DNA from: Phymorhynchus buccinoides
Lineage: Eukaryota > Mollusca > Gastropoda > Neogastropoda > Raphitomidae
Assembly: GCA_017654935.2 (NCBI GenBank)
Contig: CM065711.1
Coordinates: forward strand, 24,719,056 to 24,783,055
Direction of reading: 5' to 3'
DNA: 64,000 nt
Part shown: positions 21,226 to 33,689 of the stretch, piece after piece
Position numbering within the stretch: the stretch's first letter is position 1
Layout: each line of letters starts with the position of its first letter
Notes under the pieces: generated by a model
What the model saw: the letters and a program-made list of their open reading frames with translations, nothing else
What the model was told of the DNA's origin: nothing
The model's database searches: none
Position numbers and translations under genes: made by a program

Positions 21226-21600
21226 TCGATGGCTTGGAGTCAAAACAGACTAACTCGAAAAGGCCTGTTTCGAGAAAAACGCTTCTAAAGTTTTGAACAA
21301 TTCCTGTAAAAAATCTAAGCTTCCCTATTACATTAATTTTGGAGTGGTGGTGTATTTGGGTCTCAAAGATATTATTGCAAATTCGGGAGTTAATTATAAT
21401 ACAAACAATGGAGTATTTAACATTTTTGTTAGATAGTCCGTTTTGACACGAAATTGGTGGCCTCAACATTTTGAAATGATTTTGGGTCAAACTGGACCAA
21501 CTAAAACTTGGGCCCTTTTGACTCAAATTGTTTTGGTATTGCAAGGTCTGTATTTTTGGTAAAAACGGAATAACTTTCAGATAAATGGGTTTAATTCAAA
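21226..21600 (+). repeat. TCAAA-rich dispersed repeat (left copy)
   Basis: It opens with CATATCGATGGCTTGGAGTC like the block A copy at 6873 and abuts the AGGTCA repeat. It mirrors 50095-50475. No gene. Confidence 0.65.
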
Positions 21601-22049
21601 AAATGTTATGAGTATATAGATATAAAATACGGTCAAAAGAGACCATGATGTGAAGTTAGAACACTAATATTTCCCTTACTGTTTTCAATCTGATTCACGC
21701 ACATACGGAGTCAGTAAGAAGCAAGGCACACATCTCAATTCTCACTGTGTGGGCTGTAGTTGTTTGGTCACATTCATACATTTGATATTGTGCTGAAATG
21801 CAGTGCCTGCATGTGTGGGTGTGCAAGCCATTGTGTGTGTGTCTGTCTGGGGTGGGTGGGTGGTTGTTTGCATGTTTTTATATGAGTTTGTGTAGACAGG
21901 TTGTAATCATTTTGTGCATGTGTGCGTGTGTGTGTGTGCGCACACACATACTGTCTGAATGTTTTAATAGAACTCCCAGTTATAAGGAATTCTTCTTGTT
22001 ACAATGCCTCTCTATAATTGTATTTCCAAATTGATTTAGATGGGGTTGG

Positions 22050-23040
22050 TGTAAGTTATTTCCATAATCCAAATTTTGATTTTAGATGGGGGTGGGGTAA
22101 GTATTTTCTCTTGGGTTTAAACATGATATGGGATTGTATCTTGTTTGTTTTCTTTATATGACAAGAACATAATAAACATTATTCCTGCAACGTTTCAGGG
22201 AACTGTTGTTAATTTTAAGGGACTTGTGATGATTTTAGTCTCTGCTCGTTGTCAAAATATTGATTTTAGAGGGGTGGAGGGTAAGTGTTTCCTCTTGTGT
22301 TAAGCTATGGCAAGGGATTGTATCTTGTTTATTTGCTTTATATGACAAGAACATGACAAACATTATTCCTGCAACGTTTAAGGCAATTATCAGTACTTTT
22401 AAGGGACTTGTGATGCTTTTAGTCTCTGATCGTAGTCAAAATATTGGTTTTAGAGGGGGGTGGGACATGCATTTCCCTTTGTTTTCAAAAATGGCAAGGG
22501 ATTGTATCTTGTTTTGTTGTTGCATATAACAAGAACATAACAAACATTATTCCTGTAAAGTTTCAAACAATTGTCGATAATTTTAAGGGACTTTTGATGA
22601 TTTTAGTCTCTGCTCGTAGTCAAAATATTGATTTTAGAGGGGTGGTAGGGTAGGTGTTTCCTCTTGTGTTAAAATATGGCAAGGGATTGTATCTTGTTTA
22701 TTTGCTTTATATGACAAGAACATAACAAACATTATTCCTGCAAAGTTTCAGGCAATTGTCGTTAATTTTAAGGGACTTATGATGATTTTAGTCTCTGATC
22801 GTAGTCAAAATATTGGTTTTAGAGGGGAGTGGGGTATGTGTTTCCTCTTGTGTTACAAAATGGCATGGGATTGTACCTTTTTTATTTGTGATATATGTCA
22901 AGAACATACTAAATATTATTCCTGCAAAAGTTCAGGCAATTGTCGGTACGTTTAAGGGACTTATGATGATTTTAGTCTCTGCTGGTAGTCAAAATATTGA
23001 TTTTAGAGGGGGGTAGGATAAGTGTTTCCTCTTGTGTTAA
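22050..23040 (+). repeat. 183-bp satellite, about five units (left copy)
   Basis: Unit starts at about 22078, 22260, 22444, 22627, 22812 and 22995 share GATTTTAGAGGGG, GGCAAGGGATTGTATCTTG, ACAAGAACATAACAAACATT and TTTTAAGGGACTTATGATGA. The period is 182-185 bp. Short open frames in successive units are by-products of a period near 3 x 61. The mirror is at 48658-49640. Confidence 0.9.
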
Positions 23041-23045
23041 AATTA

Positions 23046-23213
23046 GGACTACAAGGCGATACCTTTTTTCAAGACTGAGCCAACTGAGCCTTACAATGTG
23101 ACTGATAATATAATAAGAAAATAAAATAAAACAATCTGAATTTTGTGTCAAATTGTGGGGGTTTTGTTGTTGGGGGGGGGTCGCCTTATAACAAAGTGCA
23201 CCTTATAGTCTGA
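23046..23213 (+). mobile_element. Possible DNA-transposon MITE (left copy)
   Basis: The ends GGACTACAAGGCGATA and, inverted, CAGACTATAAGGTGCA resemble imperfect terminal inverted repeats, with an inner inverted TCGCCTTATA. It has no coding capacity. The similarity to short hAT-like elements is from general appearance only. Confidence 0.4.
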
Positions 23214-23400
23214 CAATAAGTACTTGCGTGGGGGTGTTAACATGCAGTCAGCAGCTGCAGATAGCTAGCTAGATTTGTTTCTTCTTTTCATGTGTTGTTT
23301 TTTCCACGTTTCTAGCACAAACATTTATTTTATCCAAGGACAGATTGTAAGAATAGGCATCGCCTAAAATCTTTGTCCTTGTTAAATAAAGTTTTTCAGT

Positions 23401-23478
<78 letters not shown>
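23401..23478. repeat. (CT)n microsatellite
   Basis: About 39 CT units; the mirror (48218-48296) is nearly equal in length. Confidence 0.95.
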
Positions 23479-23481
<3 letters not shown>

Positions 23482-23746
23482 CTATCTATCTCTCTGTTTT
23501 GTGTTAAAGAGGGGGGGGTGAAGGGGAATGAGCTGGTAAACTAGAGAGTAGGAGGTGTTAAGAAATTGAATATTTGGTGAATACTCTTGTTTCTGTTCTT
23601 GATTCTATTTTTATTTCTTTAAGACTATACTGCTTTTTCTTTACATGCCAAATAAAATGGTATCAGTTATTTGACAGTACCCCCTTGCCATAAGGGCTTC
23701 TACATAAGGCAATGGCAATTAAAAAAACACTATTTGATTTGATTTG

Positions 23747-23747
<1 letters not shown>

Positions 23748-23828
<81 letters not shown>
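23748..23828. repeat. (CT)n microsatellite
   Basis: About 40 CT units beside a short (GATTT)n. The mirror at 47793-47940 is nearly twice as long and has TAG and AAG interruptions. Confidence 0.95.
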
Positions 23829-23829
<1 letters not shown>

Positions 23830-23989
23830 TTAAACCAAACTTGAAATAATGCAAGAAACGAATTCTACACATGTTCACCATAGCAATCTTATATGCAGTG
23901 ATTGACTGTTATGTTAAATGAACCATGAAGTCCTGATGTCTACGAATCAGCAGAAATAAGACAATTCTATTTTCAATAGTACCCAAAAC

Positions 23990-24680
23990 ACATCACTTCT
24001 AAACCAAATCTTGATGCCAAAGTCATTGCCAACAACAGTGAAATGAAGATGATTCTTTTTTTTGCAACACATCCTCCACTGAATGCTGAAGTGACTGTCA
24101 CTGGACCTGCCCCTATCATGGTGCACAATGGGTCAGTTCTGAAAGAAACAGTTTTGCTGCAGAAGGCCTTCCGCGTTATAAACGAAGCCTGTGTTTGCCA
24201 ACATTGAAGTCATATTTAATGGCAGGACATTCTGGTCATTATGGTTCATCCTCTGTGTAAGGAAAGCCATGGACTTTTCAACAATTTGACTGAACATTGA
24301 GTCATGTTCATCACCACCTTTTCATCAATGTCAGTGATGTTAGCAGCAGCTAACTGAATTTTATTGTTAACTTCTTGGTGTACTGGATGTGACAGAAAAT
24401 AAATGTGTTTTTTGTGTTGCATAATTGGCCATGTTGGCCAAATCACATCTTCAATTTGTCAGCCTGGTTTGCATGGAGATGAGCCTTTCATTTGTTTCAA
24501 CACTACCATTACACACAGCTTCAAGAAACAATGCAGCCAAAAGAACCTTTACCACCAACATGTCATCTTTCCAAGCCCACTCCCCAGTGGCCCACCATCA
24601 AGTTATGCTTTAGCAAGCTGCATGTGAACCAGATCCTCCACATCCTGACCCTCTTGGTTGTGGTAGGCATGTGAATCGGT
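23990..24680 (-). pseudogene. Degraded coding remnant of unidentified element (left copy)
   Basis: The minus strand shows consecutive protein-like stretches in changing frames, such as HKKHIYFLSHPVHQEVNNK, NITDIDEKVVMNMTQ and MTSMLANTGFVYKTEGLLQQ. They look coding-derived but no family was recognised. Several frameshifts and stops rule out an intact protein. The same breaks exist in the right arm. Confidence 0.4.
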
Positions 24681-25204
24681 TCAATGAGCCTCAGCAATTG
24701 AATTGAGTCATCAGCTACCATTTCCAAACGATGTTCTCTGTCTTGTTAGCTGCACTAGCTTACTATGAAACACCACAGTTTAGTACATGTGCAATAGAAA
24801 GAGTCTCGTGTGTACAACATGCTTCCAAAGTTAAAAAAAACCATCTTGATGAATTTAGTATTGTAACTCACTGTGCCTAAGCTTGAAAAATGTTAATGTT
24901 GTGTCTTTACATTTCCAGTACTGTCGGTATTGAAGATGGTGAGTGTTACTTGTTTAAGAAAAAATAAATGGTGTAGTTTAAATAATACGGGTATATCTCT
25001 ATTCAATACTGCATAATTATTATGAAATGATTCTATAGAAGAATGCGATGTTACGTTTTGACACACATGGAAGTCTTGATACTGTTTCTGGCCCACGAAG
25101 AATCATATGAGGCATAATTTTGGTTTTGTCTGTCTGTCACACATTTTTGTTCTTTTTTTAAGTAATGGAAGGGTTTAAACTAAAGAGTCACCAAAAGACT
25201 TTTC

Positions 25205-26282
25205 CTTTTTATCAGTAATGTCAAAATATGGATGAATGAAAACAAACTCCAATTAAATGACAGCAAAACTGAAGCCATCATAATGACTTCTAAAAGACTC
25301 TCTGTTGACAGGTCCCTTCCATCTTCCATATGGATATGTGACTCAGATATTGATTTTGTTCCTTCTGTCAAAAACCTGGGCGTCACTATCGATTCCAACC
25401 TTACAATGAAAACACATGTGAACAATGTTTGCAAAATAGCCTATCTACAGATTCGTAAGATAAGTTCCATTCGCCACCTCCTTACCACTCAGGCAACACA
25501 AACTCTCGTCTGTTCTCTCGTCTTGTCTAGGCTAGACTATTGTAACTCTCTGTTATTTGGTTGCCCACAGTTCTCAATCCAGAAACTTCAGAAAGTTCAG
25601 AACGCAGCTGCAAGATTGATTTTCAAAGCAAAAAAGACACAGCATATCACCCCGCTACTTCACACTCTTCACTGGCTTCCATCGCATGCCTCACCTTCAA
25701 CTCTATTAATGGAACTGCCCCTCAGTATCACTCATTGTACAAACCTACACTCCCACCCGACATCTCAGATCTTCCTCCGACTCATGCCTGCTCTCCACTC
25801 CCCGTATTAAAACTAAATCCTTCGGTGAATCTTCTTTCTCGTACTCTGCTCCCTCGGTCTGGAATAGCTTACCACACAGTGTTCGCCACTCTTCCTCTGT
25901 CCAGACTTTCAATGCTTCTCTGAAAACTCATCTTTTTGAAACCTCATACTCTCACCTCTAATCCACGTAGTCCTTGATGATATTACCCTGCAGTGCGTGT
26001 GTGCGTGTGTGTGCGTGCGTGCGTGTGTGAGGGGGGGGGGGGGAGGGGGGAGGAGGGAGGGAGGGCGAGAGAGATTAATGCATGTATTTTGTATGAACAG
26101 TCTCACTTATTTTTAATGTTTATATTCATTGATACTTGTCTTCATGTTGATTATTCTTGGCTTGTCTTTAATGTGTATGTTTATCTGTATGTTAGTGTTT
26201 ATGCCTTTGTTCAGCGCTTTGAGCACCCCGCAAAGGGAGTTAAGCGCTCTATAAATAACCAGTATTATTATTATTATTATAA
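25205..26282 (+). mobile_element. 3' half of an L2/CR1-like LINE (left copy)
   Basis: The plus strand reads WMNENKLQLNDSKTEAI, VKNLGVTIDSNLTMKTHVN, LVLSRLDYCNSLLFGCP and IQKLQKVQNAAARLIF, the region after the catalytic box in L2/CR1 RTs. A frame change near 25730 is followed by PSVNLLSRTLLPRSG or, in the other frame, FSYSAPSVWNSLP. The 3' end has GCGCTTTGAGCACCCCG, AAGCGCTCTATAAATA and a terminal (ATT)n at 26264-26282, the usual L2-type tail. A G-rich simple repeat (25993-26070) is inserted in the 3' region. Confidence 0.8.
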
Positions 26283-26284
26283 AT

Positions 26285-26860
26285 GATGTACCATAGAGAT
26301 TCCAAGAGGGAGATTTTTTCCATAGACAGAACCACCCAAAACGTTCATGACAGATTCCAATATAGACCTAATTATATATATAATTATAGTAACAGCTTCA
26401 ATGCAACATTATAACTGAATATATCAATACCTAAACATAGTAACTTGCCTCTTTTTTCACTATGATATGTTGAATGCTAAATCCAATGGAGAGAAGCGGG
26501 AGGGGAAAGGTGGCTGAGAAAATGTCTGCCGCTCGGCGACACCAGTAGCAGTTTTTTTAAAATATCTTCTGGTAGTATTTTAGATGAAACTTTACAATTG
26601 ATATTAAATTCCTATCAGCAAAGTGGCCATGCAGTTTGTAGCTTTAAACTGAACAAATGGTGTCTCTGGCATGCATTTATTCATATCACAGACGGCTATC
26701 TTTGATTTTTGTCAATAAGTCAAATTGGCCAAATGTTTTAGCCCGGCCCCCATCGGATTTCAAATCAGCAATGAAAACTGAGATGAAAAGTGCAAAGAAA
26801 TAACCTTTATGATGCATTGCAAGGTTTCAGCTTTGACACCCCGGACTATAGTATTCTTAC
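26285..26860. other. Intronic DNA, no feature recognised
   Basis: It is well conserved between arms (mirror 44763-45340) with few differences and without recognisable repeats. Confidence 0.5.
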
Positions 26861-26997
26861 CGTCATCAGTTGTTGCGTTGGGTTCAGTGTTTGCGATTGG
26901 TGTTTCCTGATTTGGCATTGGCAGGGACAGGAAAATCCACTCGTCCACATCTGACCAGTCACCTTCGTCTGGTTCCATTGTCAAAGGAGTCCGCAAA
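26861..26997 (-). CDS. Left-arm 137-nt exon with start codon (MEPDEGDW...)
   Basis: Minus-strand acceptor TTTTTCCGACAG and donor GTAAGAAT; equal in length to 44626-44762. The coding part is unchanged from the right arm as far as could be compared. See the right-arm entry. Confidence 0.55.
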
Positions 26998-27249
26998 CTG
27001 TCGGAAAAATCAGATATAATATTATGTCTTTATTCACATCAGTTTGTTCACATCAAGGTTGAATAGTATCTATACATTTAAAATATGTTTCAGTTGTAAC
27101 ATTACACTAATACTGCATACAGTAGCCATAAACCAATCTCACCGATGTGATCTCTGACTGCGCACTCCCTCTCACTTTCTTTTTCTCACACATATGCACG
27201 CTCGCACTACTGCATACATTATATCTAGGTATGCACACTTATAAACACA

Positions 27250-27640
27250 AATGTGAATGCACATACACAGACATACAAACACACACACATACATAATGCA
27301 CAAACTGATGCGTGCTCATGCATGGAAAGAGAGAGGGGGAGAGATGTGTACCCAGATATGTGTGCAAAATATTGCGTGCACACTCACATGCAAGCGCTTA
27401 CACATACGCACACACGTGTGGTTGAGCGCACACGCACACACACACACACATACACACACTCTCTCACACACATACACTCTCTCTTTCTCTGTCTATCTAT
27501 ATCCCTCCCTCTCTCTCTCACTCTCTCTATTTATCTCTCTCTCTCACTCACACACACACATACACATACACACACGCGCTTGCGAACGCACGCACGCACG
27601 CACAGACACACGCATGCACGCACACGCACGCGCACACACA
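27250..27640. repeat. Mixed (CA)n, (CT)n and CACG microsatellite
   Basis: Blocks of ACAC, CTCT and GCACGCAC. His/Thr-rich frames across it are artefacts. The mirror is 43980-44345. Confidence 0.9.
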
Positions 27641-27781
27641 CATTTCTATTGGAGCTTACAACACTGGTCTGGGAGTTATTTATATTAGTGTATGCATGTA
27701 GTTTCTTTACTCAGTTCACTTGCGTACAATTAATCTAAGCTTAAAAATAAGAAAACTCCCTTCATTTTGTGAAAGAGTGTA

Positions 27782-27952
27782 TGGTACCTCCCTTTTAAGA
27801 CCTTCAAAAATAATCCAAAATGAGGTCTTATAAGGGAGGGGTCTTATAAAGGAGGTAATTATAATACTTACAAAAAATGGCAATGTCTCAGAGAAGTAGG
27901 TCTTATATGGGAAGGAGTCTTATAATGGGATATCTTATAAGGGAGGTTCCAC
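27782..27952. mobile_element. pogo/Tigger-like MITE (left copy)
   Basis: About 171 bp with inverted ends GTACCTCCCTTTTAAGA and TCTTATAAGGGAGGTTCCAC, followed by TGTA. Inner AAGGGAGG and GGTCTTATAA phrases repeat. The CAGTGGAACCTC-type end suits pogo/Tigger families with TA targets. The left end has lost two bases compared with the right-arm copy. Non-coding. Confidence 0.6.
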
Positions 27953-28268
27953 TGTATTAAATATTTTATTTTAGAAAAGCACAACGAAAACGGCACTTTG
28001 CCGTTTAAGTTATGCTACTTGTTTGTTTTCGCTTTTTGAGTTTTGTTTTGTTGTTGTTGGCCTTGTTGGCATTGTTGTGTGTGTGTCTGCTTGGTTTGAC
28101 AAAACTGATGTTTATTTAATCACATTGAAAATCATAAGTTGAATTACAAAAAAAACCAGACCCAGCAGTGGATGTTCAATAAATAACTATAGTATTCGTT
28201 GACATAAAAATACTCAAATAATAAAAATAAGTTATTGTATGTTAATAAAATGTTATTTGTCTACTCAC

Positions 28269-28560
28269 CTCGAGCGCTCTTTGTCAGGCAATTCACAGAA
28301 CAGTGTAAAAACGGCAGTCTGTAGTTACTGTTGGAAACATGTATAATCCAAATGAGCTGTCTGATTTTCTGAGAGAAAGTGTGGGAAACAGTGCTTGTAG
28401 GCTGAATGGATAGTAGGTTGTTTACACTGAATGCCCATCCCTGCTGCCACAGAGCCCAGGCCAGTTAAGTGCTGCTGAGAGCTAGAGCTAGTCAATTGTT
28501 TACTCCTCACCAGGCACTGATAACACGCCACACCCCACACCAGAATAGTGTAGGCTGCTA
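28269..28560 (-). CDS. Left-arm 5' exon, probably untranslated (end at 28269)
   Basis: On the minus strand the exon ends CGCTCGAG before a GTGAGTAG donor, matching 43354. Its 5' limit is not determined. In the frame joined to the next exon there is a stop and no ATG, so it looks like leader sequence. Confidence 0.4.
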
Positions 28561-29489
28561 ATGCATTGCTCTGACATGTATCATGTCATCACTAAATGTG
28601 CTTAGGCATCAAACCATAAGCAGGCATGGCACGGGAACAGTGTTTATGCCTATATTTCTTATCCAATTTCCCTTTTATTTCACAGACCTGAACTTTGTTT
28701 CCTGACATAATTATATAAAGTTTTGGCCTGGGGAAAGTGGGGAAATCAGAACTGAGCCAAAGCTAGTCAGTGTTAATTATTGCTAAACCATGATTGGTAT
28801 TGAATTAAAAATGTTGCCAGTGCAAGCCTTTTGTAATAAAATGTTCATTTATACAAAAACAAAATTTGGGCAATTTTGAAGTACATGGTTCTGATTCTGA
28901 TGTATCGATAAATATGTTTTACAGAATAATCACATTCAAGTTTTTTCTGTGTTTGGGATGACATTTATGTTACAGTATGCAATCTGCCATTTAGATAGAT
29001 CCAGCTCCAAAACCACAAAGCGAGTGAGCCTTGAAGGCTTTGCCCCTTGTCTTTTGCAGCTATGGTTGTTTGTCTTTTTTCTGCATCTGTTTTGTTTTAA
29101 CTCTTCTAGCTCCAAGAGCAAAAATACATTTGCCAATGACGTTACTCTACATTTAACCAATGTCGGTTACACATCACCACCGAGCTTCCTGCCTTGCGTT
29201 TGTCTTATCTTTAGAGTTAATGTCACTGATTTGTTGTTGTTTTTTCGCTGTTGACGTTTTAAATGCTTGTTAATGCAAGGGGGGAAATGTGTTGAAACAC
29301 ACAGCGTTAGATGAGTTTCTAAAACATTTAGAAAAAAAAATGTTTTAGAAAAACAACAACCTTGTTTTAATCAATGGCATATGATCAGGAAAAAAAAATT
29401 CCCCTTTCTTATGAAGACACACACATCAAACACAGGAATGTTTGAACAAATTAGCATTTTTCTGGTGAATAGATTGATTTTTGTTTGTG

Positions 29490-29935
29490 GCACAAAGCCA
29501 CCAAACCTATAACTCACTTTGTCGGTCTGTCATGTCCGGTCGGTCTGTCAGTTCGGTCTGTCGGTCTGTGTCGAGTCTGTCGTTCCAAAATCTTCGACAC
29601 ATTTCAAAATTGGCACTTCAAATCGAGGTTACAGACGCTCTTTAAAATGGTGTATTTTAAAAAAGTGTACAAAATAATAAACATACGTAATTCAGACACT
29701 ACAACAGACACGACGAGTGTGCTGTGCTTCTTTTGATGAGTATAAGTAGGATACATAGTTTTAAATGTTTTCTAAAAGATATAAAAAGTTACGAAATGGT
29801 GCAGAGATAACCTTCTGGTTTACAGATTAAAATTATTGAAAAGCCAGGGGAGGTATGGTGTTGGAAATCATGATTGGAGTGGTATAAAAATAGACGCGTG
29901 CACACAAACAAACTATTGCAATTTCGCGCTTGTTT
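29490..29935. other. Segment present only in the left arm
   Basis: Both flanks match the right arm (left side near 42050, right side near 42005) but this roughly 450-bp piece has no counterpart there. It starts with repeated TCGGTCTGTC phrases. No transposon ends were recognised. Confidence 0.55.
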
Positions 29936-30129
29936 TCAACCATTCCTGTTGGGAAACGGACAACTTACATCAATGGTGAACAGATCGTTAAATAAAACCA
30001 ACTGTGAAAAAACTGCGAACTAATACACACACCTACATTTAATACAGAGGGCCGGATGAAAAAAAAGCTTTGTTAGCTTATTCTTTAACCCTCAATAAAG
30101 ATGACTTTGACTTGACATTTTTGACGTGA

Positions 30130-30510
30130 CACTACGTGACACAACACACACAATCCACGCACGTGCATACACACATACATACACGTGCGCACACACCTTT
30201 CATTTCTTGGTCGCGCTTAACATGCAACAACACACATGCGCGCGCAAGCACGCACGCACGTCATGACCCATTCAACTTGCACATTGTCATTTTTTTATTT
30301 ATTTAAAAAATGTGTGATCGCAAAAACACTATCTCTCTCTCTCCTCTCACTCTCTCTTTCTCCTCCTCTTTCACTACCTTCTCTCGCTCCTCTATCTCTC
30401 TATTCTAATCTAATCTATCTCCATCCGTGTCTCTCTTACACACACACATAACACACACTTGCGTCTGCGGCGCGTGCTCTTGCACACAACTTTGCACGCG
30501 CTCCTCCTGG
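30130..30510. repeat. CA/CG-rich and CT-rich microsatellites
   Basis: CACG-type repeats and an impure CT tract (30330-30430). The mirror at 41585-41950 holds a much longer, purer (GA)n. Confidence 0.85.
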
Positions 30511-31349
30511 CATCCATAAACATAAGTCATAAAACATAAGAGGAAGGGGAGGGGTGTGCGGGGTCTAATGTACTAAAATAGTACAACTCGGTGCCAATCG
30601 TTTTTACCACAAATGACACATTGCATTACTGCCAAGTGGAGTGGCTTCTATACAGTGCGCAAAACTTGCCGTTAGTTCGGGGGCTTTTTTATGGGGGACT
30701 TTCGAACGTTCGTTGTCTTTTGTGTTCGTGGTGGATTGTGGTTTAGGTCCTGTTCTATACTTAAGCCCCTGGTGTGTAGAAAACTTATGATAATATATGA
30801 TTCAAGTCCTCCATGGTCTGTAGTTAGACACGCACCGGTACAAGGGAACCGTGGGGTTTCTGCACTCTCTCGGGCATTTCCGGTCAATGTAACAATTATG
30901 CGTTCTGCGGTCATGGCCTCGCTGTACCTATGCCACGTCTTTTTGAGGTTACGGAGAGTGGGTATGTACTCTGGACATGGCAATGTAAATGACGTGTGGT
31001 AAGGTGGGGTAAGTCGCCCACCCCCATCCACATCCACCCCACCCTCCTCCTTAAGCCAAAAAAATCCTTTCTCTCTTTTCCTTGAACATACAGACATGTT
31101 AGTATTAAATGTAAACTATAGATGCCCGGCCACAGCACAATTACATTGCGACAAAATCACTCCGTTCACCAGCCGCAATAGAGGCAATATCACTGCCAAA
31201 ACAACAACAGCAACAACATGTGAAAACTGGGTTAGCATTTTGAGCATCACTTACTATTTATTAATTTTGGATTATTATGATGTGACTTCACAAACAAGAG
31301 TAGGTGTAAAAAGAAAGTAAAAAGCTGTGGTTGTTTGTCCTCACGTGCC

Positions 31350-31605
31350 ATTGTCCGACACAGGATGCGGGTGCTGTGTGAGTTCGTGTTGAATTATGAT
31401 GTGTTTCTACGGGTTTTTGTCGTCCTGTCCGAAGGACTTAGCGTTCAGACCATAAGGTCTGGTGGAAAGTGAGCGGAAAAACTCCTCTCTGCCTGCACTT
31501 ACGTTCCCCCAGGACCACCGAGCCTGGGTTTTGCCTTCATTCACGAGCGCGGACGCATTACCTCAGAAGTCCAACTGTCCACCCCTATCATTATGTAAGC
31601 CAGGT
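31350..31605 (-). mobile_element. tRNA-derived SINE (left copy)
   Basis: Reverse-complement partner of 40673-40885, with the shared body phrases CCGAAGGACTTAGCGTTCAG and CATAAGGTCTGGTGGAAAG on the plus strand. The head is more diverged than in the right arm. Confidence 0.55.
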
Positions 31606-31744
31606 TATAAACAAAGATGTGTGAAAACGCGATCCGCGTACAGTTAGAAAGAAACATACATAATACTTGTTGTCTCAGGCATTTTTTTCATAACTTCTGT
31701 AATCATATTGCTTGTTACGTAGATTCATATGGTTAATCAACTGA

Positions 31745-33365
31745 TCAAGGGCATTCGACACAGTCCACGAGGGATGCACCTGTAGGATTGATCGTGAAAG
31801 AAATTGGCTGTTCCATCACGTCACCCTGCTGATACAGCAGTTCCATGCATCAAATGTCTCAGGATATAAGGAGAAGTCATGTCAACGGTGAAACATTTCG
31901 CTAAGTTTGGAAATCTCCGAGCTCAGGAATTACAGCGATGTACGACATAATTGATGTGTACAGTGGCTCCTTGACAATTTTACAACATGCCCAAGCTGGC
32001 ACCCAATTAGATAGCTTTCGATGGCTGGTCAATTAAAGTTGATTGTTGGCATCTACATTAGATACAGTTGTCTGGGATGGCTCAGTTTGATCTGAGGCTC
32101 CTCGCGGAGCAACCAAAAACCAATAGACCTCAGGTGATGGAAAGATAGATAGAGCTTTAGTAAGACAGTTGATTAGCTCATGCTTTGCTGATGAATTGTG
32201 CCTTGATGGCCAACAAGGAGGAGAGAAAACCCAATACAGACTAATGGTCGGCAATGTTCTCTGAGGCATCTAGCAAGAATGTTTTGCAGATTTGGACCAT
32301 CAGCCCTTTAGGGAAAACAGAAGTCCATCTCCAGCCAGCCCCAAACAATGGGCATCCCCAGCCAGCCAAGTATTTCCATTGAAGGAGATGGAGCCTGAAT
32401 GAAAGCAATCGTTGATGCATTTTAACTTTTAAATACCCTGGGCAGCATTATCAGTCCAACGATAGCCCTTCTGGATTTAGTAGATTGCTTTTATGCCATT
32501 TTTTCGAATCCAGGGGGTTATAAGCCCAGCCAGGCACTCGGCAGACCTCGTGACACTCACCGAAGCCTCATTGCAGCACAAGAACATTTCTCCCTCTGCA
32601 AACCCCACCAAGCTGGAAGGTATACCCAATTCTTTTTTTCCTGCTGTGGTTCTCACATCAACTACTTGTTATGGCTGCGAAGCCAGGGGACTCTGTACCG
32701 CAGTACAAATCAAGAAGCTTGATCAATTCCGATAACCTTAGTTAGCTCTCTGCGAGTCAATCATTCAGCGTGTAGTGGCCAGTAACATGTGGGCCGCATT
32801 ACCAACCCAGAGGTCCTTGCCAGAGCCAAGCACACGACGAGTATTGAAGCGGAAAATACCTCCAAAGGAACCAGCTTCGTTGGACCATGGCCAGTTGTCA
32901 TCCACATGGAGGTTATCCACACCCAATAACCTTTTCTAAAGAGGACCAAGTCTTTTTTTTGATCTCGTCTTCTTCTACTTTTGTGAGCTGAACATCTGAC
33001 AGAGCAGCTTGCTAAAAGCAGGAGTACCCTAGACCTCCGGGATCCCGAGAAGAAGGAGGTTCAAGGGAACAATCCGGAATCTCAGAGCCACACACACCCT
33101 CAATTCTGGGGCAAGCTAGGGCTCCAGCCTCATCAGCTCGAAGCTGCTGCAACCAACAGAACCAACTGGCGTGCCCTGAACAGGAGAGCAGCGAAGATTG
33201 TTGAAGATGATCGTCGACAGCGCCTGGAAACAAACAGCACGAGAGCGGCGTCACAGAGCTGAATCTGTCCCTATCATAGCTGGTGGTCCATGTCCCGCCT
33301 GCAATCGCACGTGCGCTTCTGAGTTTGGTCTCCGAAGCCACATGCGCATCCACCGATCAAGAAGG
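31745..33365 (+). pseudogene. Degraded LINE RT, left copy
   Basis: It matches the minus-strand RT at 39240-40545 but is heavily disrupted by small indels, including within the catalytic box region near 32185. Recognisable parts include MAQFDLRLLAE, NCALMANKE, LGKTEVHLQPAPNN and, near 33130, LEAAATNRTNWRALNRRAA. It is far more eroded than the right copy, in contrast to the near identity of the GPCR. Confidence 0.65.
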
Positions 33366-33469
33366 CACAGCGTATAATATCATCCTGACGAGAACCCGAC
33401 TAAGGACAACCATGAGGCATGATAATGTACAAAACATAACAAGAACTCCAGCAAAAAATAAAACAACGA

Positions 33470-33540
33470 CACACACACACACACAACACACACAAAAAAC
33501 ACAACACACACACACACACACATCACACACACACACACAA
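33470..33540. repeat. (CA)n microsatellite
   Basis: Short interrupted CA tract. The mirror (38857-39190) is several times longer. Confidence 0.9.
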
Positions 33541-33689
33541 CTGCACGGGGAATACACAAGGATCCAGCACACGTAGTATAAGCAAACATAAGTGTGTGTT
33601 CTAAACGCCCAGCTTCCACTGCAAAGAAAGCCAAAGCCAATCAAACCAAATAAAACAATAGCAGTAATAATAATATTGTAAAAAACAAG

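Noticed and set aside
22260..23016. Short proteins repeated through the 183-bp satellite
   Set aside because: The frames arise because the period is near a multiple of three; unit-to-unit indels break continuity.
30672..31097. 141-residue open frame in the left arm
   Set aside because: Not preserved in the right arm (40980-41480), which has different frames and indels.
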